From Lactarius indigo (Eukaryota; Basidiomycota; Agaricomycetes; Russulales; Russulaceae), in contig JAFKAC010000248.1 in the NCBI GenBank assembly GCA_025766275.1, positions 1-45,770 of the forward strand: 45,770 bases of DNA, in the 5' to 3' direction. Under the pieces are notes generated by a model. The model ran no database searches. It had not been told where the DNA came from and worked only from the letters and a program-made list of their open reading frames with translations. Position 1 is the first letter of the stretch. Each line of letters opens with the position of its first letter. The position numbers and the translations under genes were made by a program. Below, one piece after another: positions 33,238 through 42,891 of the stretch.

Positions 33238-34991
33238 TCAAAGAGCGGCGCCGATGACGATATGATCGAGGGTATTCTCTGTCAAAGACGAGGGACGGGT
33301 GAGAAGATTGCGCTACATCAAGAGCGAAGTTCTCACCTTCACTAGTGTGGCCGAGTGTCGGACAAGGCGTATAGAGTGGCAAGGGGACACAATCGTCGCG
33401 CCTCACATCTCCATTTGGATGGAACAATTGCGAGTAGGCGGGGAGCTCAGGCACGTTGTAAGGGTTGATCGATGGTACAGTTGCGGAGAGGGCCGGGGAA
33501 TCAGACAAAGATAAACGCTCAAGAGGGAGCTGAGAAAGTGAGGAGTAGGTATTCGTGCGCGCCGCGCTGCGAAGGCGAACGAAATCGAGAGGGAGAGAAA
33601 CTGAAATAACTGAGGTTGCGGAAGGCTTCCCGTCGCCGCCATCGTACGAGAGTGTCAAGTTGACGCGCATCGAGTGTTTGACGTTGAACAATGGACCCTG
33701 CGAAGTTGCGCGAAGGTGAGGTATCCCCGTCTGTGCCGAGATCCCGTCCTTACACTCTGAAAACGTGTGTACAAATGGGACGTTGACTGTCATCTTGAAC
33801 CACTGAGTAGGGTGCATCCCCTCGGCGAATTCAAGGGCCTTGCCGGTTTTTTCTAAAAGATCAACTTTCTTGTACCCCGGGAGGAGGGAGTGAACTTCTT
33901 CGACAGAATACTGAGTCGGGGTAGCGAGTAAGCCGACATCGTAGAGGGCGTAGAGGGGATGCGCGTCACGCAAAGGCTTATGCGGAGGTTGATTTTTCGC
34001 GGAAGGGACTGGAAAGCACGCAGAATATGCGCTCGCGAATGCACTAGAATATACGTGGTCAATTCTCAAGGGGACACCTGAATATCAGACAAAGGGGAAC
34101 CCACCTGTACTGTTCGATCTGTTGCGGCTCAAAGGACACACGTGCAATGCGAAGCTTGGCCGCTTCGCTCTCCGGTAGCGGGGGTATCCGCATACAGAGG
34201 GTGAATAAGAAATTATCCCCGTCTACGTTGATATGCTCTGGGACGGTGGCTAGCAACTCGATCTTGGAGATAACGTCTGAAAGGATCGGGTGCAGATTTC
34301 TATCTGGGTGCCGTGCTCCACCCTTTAAGGTAATGGAGAAAAGGTTTGGAGGATACGATGCAGATGTAGAAGGGGGCGGGAGCGCAAAGCGATTCAACAA
34401 CATCCTGAACGCTTCGGCGTGAACAGCTTTTGTCTTGGAAGAAAATGGGGTGCACATGGAGGAAAGCCAAGTCGGGCCGCACGTCTCTTCCAAACTCGTA
34501 TAGTTTCAAAGTGGCATATAGAGTATACTGGGTTCCTGAAAAGCCTTGCCTGGAATCTCCGTAGGAATCACTAGCGGGAAGCCAACCCGGGATAGGGAGA
34601 TCGAACATGACATGCCAAGTGCAGGGCGTGTCCCTTTCCTCATTACCCTCGTTACTAAGCTCGACAGACGTTTTTGGAACAAGTTCTTTGGAGACGGAGC
34701 AGAGACGGGCACCAAAGTAGCCAGCTTCTGGCGTAACTGAGCTCCGCTTGTCCCTCGAACGTAATAACAAGAGACCGGAGAAGAATACGGATGGTGCGTC
34801 GTTGTTCAAACAGAGAATGCGAGGGTGACAAAGAAACTGATACATAGCCAGAAAGCGAATAGGTTGACCTAAATTCACAAAACCTGTTGAGAAATCGATG
34901 CTGGATGAGAAAACGGGACTCACGATTGATCAGGGGGCCCAAATAAATCTAAGGAAGGAGAAGATGGGTGAATTTGTAATTTAATGGCCAT
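33238..34991 (-). CDS. Arrestin-like protein, frame interrupted twice
   Basis: Likely trafficking adaptor with an arrestin N-like fold. Exons on the minus strand: 34991-34924, 34883-34105, 34064-33337, 33278-33238. The N-terminus MAIKLQIHPSSPSLDLFGPP leads to the arrestin signature YSLSGYVSVSL and LVITFEGQAEL. Further on are VMFDLPIPGWLPASD, LYATLKLYEFGRDV, WLSSMCTPFSSKTK, RIDHVYSSAF and a C-terminal region with Pro/Tyr motifs (ELPAYSQ, LPLYTP). The last intron (33279-33336) gives the end ENTLDHIVIGAAL. Two one-base insertions break exon 2: near 34742 (between QAE and SVTPEAG) and in the CCC run at 34474-34476 (between GRDVRP and TWLSS). The three frames are otherwise clean, so sequencing error or a very young pseudogene are both possible. 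Confidence 0.7.
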
Positions 34992-35179
34992 GACGAGCTC
35001 TGTCGCGGGAGATTAATGTAGAGCAGCACTTTCAAGGCGTGCGTTATTATACGTTGCGAAGACCGGATGTCAGGGGTAAGCGGGAAAGAGGCGAAACAGG
35101 AACAAGGACCAGCCGAGGGACAAGAACAGTCGGGGCTGCGTTCGGGATTCAAAAGCAATAGGCAGTATAGCTCAGCCAT

Positions 35180-35566
35180 TTATAGCGGACCAAGTAGTGA
35201 GCCGAGGGTAGCGTAGCGAGCCGAGGGGAGATGTCCTTTTGTCCTCCTAACTTTACACCTTCCTTTTCTGAGAACAAGATACGCTGACAAAGCGAGTACA
35301 GCTGGCAGTGCAATTTTCTGGCCCACGTTTCTCATAAACCGCGGCCAGAAACCCATAGAACCGACCGCGGAGACGACGACCGCCAGGCTATAGCTCGCAT
35401 ACGTGGGGACGGCCGAGACAAAAAAAAAGAAAAGTGCGTCAGAACCGCGTCTCGGCTTAACGCTTAACAACACCAAGTGACACTGTAATCGAGAGAATAA
35501 TGTGATATTTCGCTTTCCGCATGCAGTAATCGGTGGTACAAGGGAACCGACGGTGGCGGTCCCCAT
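35180..35566 (-). CDS. Possible small membrane protein (doubtful)
   Basis: An uninterrupted minus-strand frame of about 128 codons starts at ATG 35564-35566, just downstream of the BRX1 stop. It contains hydrophobic segments around YASYSLAVVVSAVGSMGFWP and IALPAVLALSAYLVL followed by a basic KGRCKVRRTKG, the pattern of a small two-helix membrane protein. Possible introns could shorten it. I do not recognise a family; a faint likeness to TMEM14-type proteins is not good enough to name it. It may be non-coding 3' flank. Confidence 0.3.
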   Translation of the reverse strand: MGTATVGSLVPPITACGKRNITLFSRLQCHLVLLSVKPRRGSDALFFFFVSAVPTYASYSLAVVVSAVGSMGFWPRFMRNVGQKIALPAVLALSAYLVLRKGRCKVRRTKGHLPSARYATLGSLLGPL

Positions 35567-35678
35567 AACGATCTTGCATGGATCAGTATGGAGAGACCGA
35601 TCAGATGCGGGCAAGGGGAGGGACGAGCACAGACATGAATGGGAGGGACAAAAACGAGTAAACAAACACCGATACACT

Positions 35679-36843
35679 TTAGGCAAAGACTTTTGCGACG
35701 GCCAGCGGGTCCTCATCGCGCTTGCGCTCAATTTGCCGGCTGGACCGTTCCTGCTGAGCGAGCTTGCGTTCCTTGTACCTATCGCCCCTTGCCTTGCGCC
35801 TTACAGACCTGACTTGTGCAGGAGATACAAATTCTAAGTGTCACGGCAATGAGGACAAAGTATAAGGCCGGCGACAAATTAAGATGTGTACCTGGATTGG
35901 CGAATACAGTCGCACCGCCGAACGCGCCCTCAAAAATGCGGATGGGAGTGAGCACAAAGCGAGGGCCTATTTCGATGAGAGACATCTCGGGAGGGCCGTT
36001 AGGTTGCAGGGGATCCTTTTCGACGATCTGCCCGGTACGATCAGCATTCACAGCTCAAGCGCAAGCTCGTTGAGAGCAAAGATTAGGTCATGCCTGACCT
36101 GGAAGTTGCGGAACCATATCTTGGAGTCGAGGATAGAAAACGTGAGGATGTGGTCGATGAAGGGCTTGGCTCTCCGAGCCTGCGGCGGCACGCCAAATAT
36201 CTGTTTTCCACCCGTTTGTATCTTTCCTCGACTCGCGCGCCAGGTGTGGGATACTCACGTGGGTGAATAATTCTTTCGTCAGTCGTCCCCATTCCGTTTC
36301 CTCGAACGCAGCGTCAAAGCTTAACAACCCACGACTGCCCTTGAGACAGTTGCCGGTCATCTTGAGCTCGTCCATCGTATGGACATTCTGCACATGTAGC
36401 TTGATGCTTGGCCCGTTCGGTGTCTTGGCCGCCCAGAGGTACAGGTCCTCGTGTCGACGCGCCTCAAAGTAGAGAGTGTTGTTACACGAGTGTAGATCAG
36501 CGAGCTCCGGGAGCAAGTTGAGGTGATTCTTCGAATCGAGCTTCGAATCTGAAATGTCGAACTCCTGTCAGCACGTAGCCTGTAGGAGCGCTTGTTTACA
36601 CACACCCTTTTTAGCATGTGGTAAGAGTGCTTCGAGGTCGTTCATTAGGTGCCGCATGCGATGCGTGATTCCACGAGACGATAACAGCAGTACACGCTGC
36701 TTGTTCTTCTTTTTGGTGGTAGTACTCGCATAAGCGTCACCGTCACCGTCCACGTCCGAAGCCGCAGCTTTTCGCTTTCCCTTGCGCGCAGAGGCCTCGT
36801 ACTTTTTGGGATCCTCGAGTCCGGACGCCATATTAATGGGCAA
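35679..36843 (-). CDS. BRX1: Ribosome biogenesis protein BRX1 (Brix domain)
   Basis: Nucleolar factor needed for maturation of the large ribosomal subunit. Five exons on the minus strand (36843-36606, 36548-36259, 36200-36099, 36027-35892, 35833-35679) join in frame into about 306 aa, close to the usual fungal length. A Lys-rich start (RKGKRKAAAS, KKKNKQ) is followed by the Brix signature VLLLSSRGITHRMRHLMNDL. Next are LPHAKKDSKLDSK, ELADLHSCNNTLYFEARRHE, DLYLWAAKTPNGPS, HTMDELKMTGNCLKGSRGLL, FDHILTFSIL-like FIDHILTFSILDSKIWFRNF and EIGPRFVLTPIRIFEGAFGG. It ends FVSPAQVRSVRRKA plus a basic tail. A second Met at 36831 is an alternative start. No disruptions. Confidence 0.93.
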
Positions 36844-37224
36844 GGAAGGTCAGGTAAGGGTATTTACATGCACGCGTGTTGTTACTACTTGCTTACGTCA
36901 GGACAAGCCACTCCAATTTGGAGACTTAAATAAGATACGAGACTGAGAAGGCATGCAAAAGAAGCTTAAAACATAAGAGACGAAGGTCATTGAGGTGATG
37001 GGGAAGGGTGGTGAGGTGAGTGGTGAATGCGAATTCCATGTGGGGACGGAGTGGTTTCAAGAAGTAGCAAGGCGGGCGAATCAGAATTCAAGGGTGGGGA
37101 GTGGGGAAGAAAGGAACTACGCCTTATCGTAAAACGTGATGGAAAGTAATGAGAAACGAAAAAAAAAAGGACGGTTTTCTTTTTGGTTTGAAAGAACTAT
37201 GTTTGAACGGTATGGCAATGAAGC
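36844..37224. other. Intergenic: BRX1 promoter side and KH gene 3' flank
   Basis: 381 bp, purine-rich on the plus strand (GGGGAAGGGTGGTGAGG near 37000), with an A-run at 37157-37166. No gene seen. Confidence 0.45.
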
Positions 37225-38669
37225 CTATGGGGGATAACCGCCCACCGCACGGACTTGCTTCTGTTTCTCCTGCTCCAAGCGCTGGGGAAAACCCGGAGTG
37301 CTTGAGTAGCGTGCGGGGATATGAGGACGGGTGAACAACGTACGTGGTAAAGTAGCTGGACTGCCATTTGGATATTTGCAGGTGGCCCCGTGATGACCAC
37401 CAGTCGTTCTCCCTCGCTGCCTCCCGGAGCTGAACCGACTGGACCCGCACCTGGCTCCATGATCTTGATCTGACTGGCGCTCATGTGCCTAATTTCGTTG
37501 ATTTTACTCCCACCCTTTCCGATAATGCACCCAACGAGGTCGTTTGGAATATAGATTTGTTGTGTTTGCAACTGTTGGGCGGGATTGCTGACACCTTGGA
37601 GGTAAGGGTTCGAATACCCGGAACCACCAGGTACATAAGAAGAGCCGACGTAACTCCCGGCAGATCGCCGGTTTGAAGAGGGTTTATAGGACGAGTGTGA
37701 ACTTGACGGCATACGTTCTTGCGCCTCGATGAGGATGTTGCCGATATAATATGTGGCGATATGGATAGCATCGGCGACACCGGCGACACTCAGCACACGC
37801 TATAGAGACAGAGTAAGTTTTGAATGGCGATCGACAGAAAGGAGAGAAGAACTTCAGAATAACGGACCTCCGTAGATCCAGGCAACATGCCCTCGCTTGC
37901 GTTGAGTCTCGCACCGGAAGCGTCCTGAATTTCTTTGATCTTAGAACCCTGTTTCCCAATGACGGAACCCATGCGAGAGTTGGGGATCATAAACTTGATG
38001 GTGACAGCACGGCTGCCCGGAACTGAGGGGACATCAAAAGGTTCGTCATTGATACGCCGGACTATGAGCCCAAAGGCCTTTCGTGTGGGGGAGGGCATGT
38101 TATTAAGGGGTTGAAGGTAGTGAGACAAAGAGAAGACAAACCTTTGAGACAGCATCGAGGGGTCCGCTAACGTTCAAAATGCGCTCAGGGTTTCCGGGGA
38201 TGCTCTCGGAGACCATTACACGGGCCCCACTCTTCTCGCGGATCTCGTTAACGTGGGCGCCACCTTTACCGATGATGATCGACGCGTCCTGGGTGACGAT
38301 GAGGCATCGCATATGAATGTGGGCGGATGGAGGGGTCACGGCCGTGGAGGAGGAAGTGGGAGCCGCGGATGTGAAGGCATTGGGATGTGAGGCGGAGGTC
38401 ATAGAGCTGCCTGATTCTGCAGCCCCCTTTGCGGTGTCGGCGGTGGCAGAAGATGCGGAATCCGTTGGAGGAATCGGAGGATCTGTCATGTTTACGTCAT
38501 TGTTCGAGGCCGAAACGGAAGTTGAAGCAAGCTGAGTGTTACTGGTGAGGGGTAAAGTCGGTTCATCAGGTTGGGACACCACACCCGTATTGGCGCGCTT
38601 GTGCTGTTTCGGTTGTTCGCTGTCGGAGGGCGAACGAGAACGAGAGCGTTTCCTATTGGAGTCAGACAT
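37225..38669 (-). CDS. Triple-KH poly(C)-binding-type RNA-binding protein
   Basis: Binds single-stranded RNA through three KH domains; relatives are PCBP/hnRNP K and yeast Hek2/Pbp2, which act in mRNA localisation, stability and translation. Four exons on the minus strand (38669-38142, 38077-37868, 37799-37344, 37281-37225) join in frame into about 416 aa. The N-terminus is RS-like (RKRSRSRSPSDSE). KH1: LIVTQDASIIIGKGGAHVNE. KH2: FMIPNSRMGSVIGKQGSKIK. A Ser/Tyr/Gly-rich linker (about 250-300) follows. KH3: IYIPNDLVGCIIGKGGSKIN. Each has the G-x-x-G loop (GKGG, GKQG, GKGG). Introns fall at or near KH boundaries. The end is QEKQKQVRAVGGYPP. No disruptions. Confidence 0.92.
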
Positions 38670-38958
38670 CGCCGGGGGATTTTTTAGTGTACGGTTCGAT
38701 CAAGATTCAGATACTGGGTGGGGGTGGGGGGCCAATGGGAACGGAAAAGTACACGATGAGGGGTGGGTTTGGAAGCGAATACTCAAGTGGATTATGAGGG
38801 GAGGTCTGGAGGATAGGGTGTGATCGGTGAGGGGAGAGTAGAGGGGAGAGAGCGACGACATATTTCGTTGAATGCGCACCTTGTGAAAACGACAAAAAAA
38901 AGACAATGAAAAGGAAGAGGATTGAAGGGGGGAGGTGGGGATGTGTACAGTGTACCAA
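38670..38958. promoter_or_regulatory. Upstream region of the KH gene
   Basis: 289 bp, strongly purine-rich on the plus strand, hence CT-rich on the coding strand. Pyrimidine tracts of this kind are common just upstream of fungal transcription starts. Promoter role inferred. Confidence 0.4.
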
Positions 38959-40869
38959 CTAGTCTGCCTGTGCTACCCGCGGTTCGTCGAACCGAACTTC
39001 AATCCGCGGCAATCCCCGTCTTACAAACTCGTACCAGCGCTTCTCCAACAACGACGCCGCCCTTGTCTTCTCTTCAGTTTCCAGGGTTGAAAACTGAAAC
39101 GAACATCATTAATTCAACTGGATTGAGCGCTCCGTCGATATCGTACCTCTACACTATCCAGCGTTATCTGCTTGAGCGTCATTAATCCCGTCGTCTCACT
39201 CGAGACGAACACTTGGTAAAAGTCATATGATAGCCCTATCGTTCCAAACAGACATCTGAGTTTAGTGTCACCGGAACACCCTAATTAATCATGGCTGGTA
39301 GTGGATGCATTGGCATCGAAGACGTAAGTCCCTAAGACTGTGTTGGTCTTCGCATCGCGATCGGTAAACATACCAAGATTTCGTTTCTATCAAAAAAGCA
39401 GCGCTAAATGGACAGGTACGACGACTGTTTAAGAAAGTCTACGCACGAAATGGGGCACACTTCCAACGCGATCCCGTTCTCCCGGCACAATTACAACAAT
39501 TTGGGTGTTTCACGAACCTTGAGCAAAGAAAAAGCGCTCATCAACGCAATTCCTTTACCCATGACCAATACGTTTCGTCCTAAGGAGCAAGGCATCGTAC
39601 AAGTCATTGTCGGCTTTCCCTCCATCGGAAAGTGTGTCCCCTGTGTGGAGAATGAGCGGCAGATCCAATCCAAGATCGTTGACACGTTGTTTAAATGACA
39701 GAAGTGGCTTGATATAGTCAATCAAAAGCCTCGCTTCGTTCTCATCTCCAACGATATCAAACCCAGCGATCAGGTCAGGAAACTCTTGCTTTAATGTGAT
39801 GCAGTCCTCCAGGTACCACTCTATCTCCTCATGGAAGAGAATGCGGAGAGTGGTATAGATCACCTATGAACAACGGATTACCACGCGTGATAAGGGTTCA
39901 ATAGATCCTCCTACCCTGGCACCAACGAACACTTTGTCACAACCTCGCTCCTTTGTGCGTTGTTCTCACCTCGCCGGTCACTCGTTCAAAATTCAACGGC
40001 CATTCGCGATAGGGTACCATTTCATTATCGTCGGCGTCGAACATGTACGGGGCTATGACGCTTCTGATGGCAACAAGTCCAAGAAAAATACGGACTTGTC
40101 GTAGAAGTTTATACGGGGCTTCATGTAGGGTATCCCATCAGCAATTGACTTCATAAATCGACAAATATACCGCCAAAAGACAGGATGATACAAAGTTAAG
40201 CCCTGTCAGACGCATACTGTTAAGAAGTAGAACCGGGTGCAGGATATATGCCCAAAGTCACATTTGCAACCTCGAAGGTACTTTAAATCCATCCTTAAAG
40301 TTTAGGTGATGAAACGAAATCAGGTCTGATCCTCGGACCTTGGTGGCAGTATTGTGCGTACCGTATGCCTCAGTCGGATTGATTGTCATCGCACCCAAAA
40401 CCGTTTATCGAAGCCATCGGACCCGCCGAGGGAGAAAGACTCTCTAGCTTGGTGTAGAGGAATCCAGCTATTGGCCCGATAGTGGGGGTCTGTAACGCTG
40501 GCGCTCTGAGACAGTTGAGGATGCTAAACTCTGGTACGGCCGTCGTAGATCTGGTGGCCGTGACCACGCAGGAAGTGCTGACCATGAAAGAACGATTCTT
40601 TAAGAGCAAGCTTTAAAAGGTACCTCTTGTCCACTGTTGCATCTATATGCGCGTGAAGGAGAGCACCCTTGGGCATGTTCGCTCTCATGAATCAGAGATG
40701 AGTAACAATGGCAGAAAGGAACACGTGCCTTGGAGACGATCTTGATGATTTTCGTCTGATCGATTATGGGTCTCGCTACGAGCGAGTGAGGTGTAGCGCA
40801 TAATCTAATCCGGAGCACATACATATCAGGAATTCCGTGCCAGGGGCCGTCGTACTCGACCCCCATCAC
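38959..40869 (-). pseudogene. ADGF-type adenosine deaminase, disrupted
   Basis: Deaminates adenosine to inosine in the ADGF/ADA2 family. Minus-strand blocks in order: IIDQTKIIKIVSK (about 40785), MPKGALLHAHIDATVDKRYL with the metal-binding His-x-His (about 40675), TTAVPEFSIL, AMTINPTEAYGTHNT (about 40385), PYMFDADDNEMVPY, then EEIEWYLEDCITLKQEFPDL, IAGFDIVGDE, LDLPLILHTGDT, KRIGHG, ENGIALEVCPISNEIL, TSSMPMHPLPAMIN, GVPVTLNSD and GLSYDFYQVFVSSETTGL. It ends with two small exons (39182-39147, 39093-38959; LEKRWYEFVRRGLPR). At least three one-base insertions, one or more deletions and stops (after KLL and after PAMIN) break it. The usual HAGE is HTGD, and the SSDDP motif is reduced to NSD plus a deletion. 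Exon 1 was not located. Confidence 0.82.
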
Positions 40870-41132
40870 CCCCCAGATAGAAGGTTCCCTAAAGTCTGAG
40901 TACCGGCCCAGTTCGACTCTGTTACCTATAAACCAACTTCCTCAGTCCAAGGACAAACCAGAGGGGAGGGGTAACGTTTCTGGGTGCTCTGGCACTCACT
41001 GCAAACAATGTCCGAGTTTCTCCATTCTAATCTACGGACGCCGCGGTCCGGGTGGGGTTGTTGATTGGTGAGACGCGGTCGCGTAACTTGTCTCACGTGC
41101 CCGAACGCGAACTTAAGCTTGCTTTCCCTTTC

Positions 41133-42793
41133 ATGGTCATGTCCTCCGATGCGGACGAGCTCGGTGCGCATCCCTAAAGAAGCAAAGAACTCTTGAATAA
41201 CACACATGTCTAGGTGGCTATGACCCGTCGACCCCATACCAGCTTGCAAGGAAGAGGAAAACCCCTGCTTCGCGTCCCGTCGCCGGTCCTTCTACTGCAA
41301 AGGTTCCGAGAATCACGAAGGGTAGGAAACAGAAGTCTACAAGAGAGTCTCCTATGGTAATAGAAGATGATGATAATAACAATGACGACGACGACGACGT
41401 TCCCGAGGTTGTCCAACCGGTGACTAGGAACGATGCACCGGCAAAGGTCCCCCCATCCGTGGTGACCAACGGGAAGCCCGCGTCAAAGGCAAAAGTGAAA
41501 GGAAAGGCAATTCCTTCGACGAACGGCCACCAGAACGGCACCGAGCTTGTGGTCATCGACGAACTGGATGATGACGACCCACCTCCTGCGAGGCCTCTTC
41601 CATCGGCAAAGAAAGGGAAGGCATCTGGCAGGTTCAACAGGCTCCACAGAGAAGGGGGCTCATCCTCGGGAATTAGAAAAGTTGAGAGAGGAGAGGGACC
41701 TGGTACGCCAATCAAACATCTCAGTCCATTTCTTACAAGGGTACTCAACGCCTTCTGTAGTACAAAGAAAAGAGCGAACAGCTATCCAAAAGCCTCCTCC
41801 AGCTTATACAGACGAGAAATACGGAAGCCAGAAGAAAGGCTCGTGTCCAGGAAAGCTCAGTACGACGCAACAAGCAGAGGTAAATGACTGCTTCTCGGAT
41901 GTACCACCATACTTACATCGATCCAGCGCAAGAGGAACTTATGCAGGAGCTGACCACTCAGGTTTCCCGACTGACCCCCATGTTGAAGAAAGGCCGCACG
42001 TCTGTGCTTCATTTCCTCACATCTGAGGCGGCAGACGAGGAGAAACGTATTTTCGAGGAGCACCTGAGAGAAGTCAAGGAGGAGCTCAAACGGAAGGATG
42101 GTGTCATCAAAGGACAAAGATAATCGGATAGCCGCACTGAATGAAGCAACGTACGTCCCGGGGATTTCATGTATTTGTCATTGACTCACGATCCAATTGC
42201 AGTGGAGACGACACAAGCAGACTTGAAGGCAGAGATTGCCCACACCCAGACCTTACAAAAAAACCCTAAGGCCCAGAGAGAGCTCCCAGGTCCTGTCATG
42301 CGTGCCCGCACAAGTCTAATCAATGACCCGAAAGCACGGTGCCACAATACGCCTTTATGAAGATCTGACGAATCTCATTGTCATGAGCGCCAAGATACAA
42401 GAGAGCCCTTATGCTCAACCTGGGTGATTTAGAAGAAATCGTTTACAAATGTGTTTTCTCGCACGCGAATTCTGGTAGATATTGACACCAGTGACTTTCG
42501 TGCTCCTCTGCTGACAAGGTATTGTAGCAAGTCTATCGTTCACGCTTACGTCGATGTACCAACCCAAGCCGTCACCTGATCCCAACCGTCATTCCCCTCC
42601 CGTTAAGTCTAAAGACGATCTTCAAAAGATGGTGCAATATACCCCGATGGAACTGGAAAAAGAGTCGCCAGAACATATACAGAAGCTAGACTTTCTCGCG
42701 GACAATTTACATTCGCGTATGACCAAATGGACTTACTTCCTAAAGACGCTGAATGACCATTTTTCCTCGGCTTCTGAGGAGCAAGACGACTAG
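41133..42793 (+). pseudogene. Monopolin-like Csm1/Pcs1 chromosome segregation gene with many frameshifts
   Basis: Csm1/Pcs1 proteins are kinetochore-associated coiled-coil proteins with a globular C-terminal domain. Start at ATG 41133 or 41139 (SSDADEL), intron 41164-41213, then GYDPSTPYQLARKRKTP and an acidic Asp-rich region (41366-41400). Coiled-coil pieces: RELEKLREERDL, EKSEQLSKSLLQLIQTRNTE (after a 58-bp intron), RKAQYDATSRAQEELMQELT, and RIFEEHLREVKEELKRKD. The Csm1 domain is clear at TIRLYEDLTNLIVMSAKIQ, EEIVYKCVFSHANS, FTLTSMYQPKPS and VQYTPMELEKESPEHIQKLD. Moving between these blocks needs about seven shifts, each skipping one extra base: G-run 41654-41658, near 41827, near 42111, near 42203, somewhere in 42240-42345, GGG 42422-42424 and near 42538. 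It is either a pseudogene or a poorly polished assembly of an intact gene. Convergent with the asparaginase gene. Confidence 0.75.
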
Positions 42794-42891
42794 GTCTGAC
42801 GGAAGGACGATCCCATTTCATCTACTTTCTGATCCTTTCTCTCCATTCAAGTTCCTATGTTGTACATCTATGGGTCCATGCTATCCCTGCT

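Noticed and set aside
37600..37625. GGGTTCGAATACCCGG looks like a tRNA T-arm
   Set aside because: It lies in the coding exon of the KH gene, and no matching acceptor or anticodon arms flank it.
39093..39182. A neat two-exon 56-codon gene on the minus strand (38959-39182)
   Set aside because: The upstream frame continues into GLSYDFYQVFVSSETTGL, so these are the last two exons of the adenosine deaminase relic.
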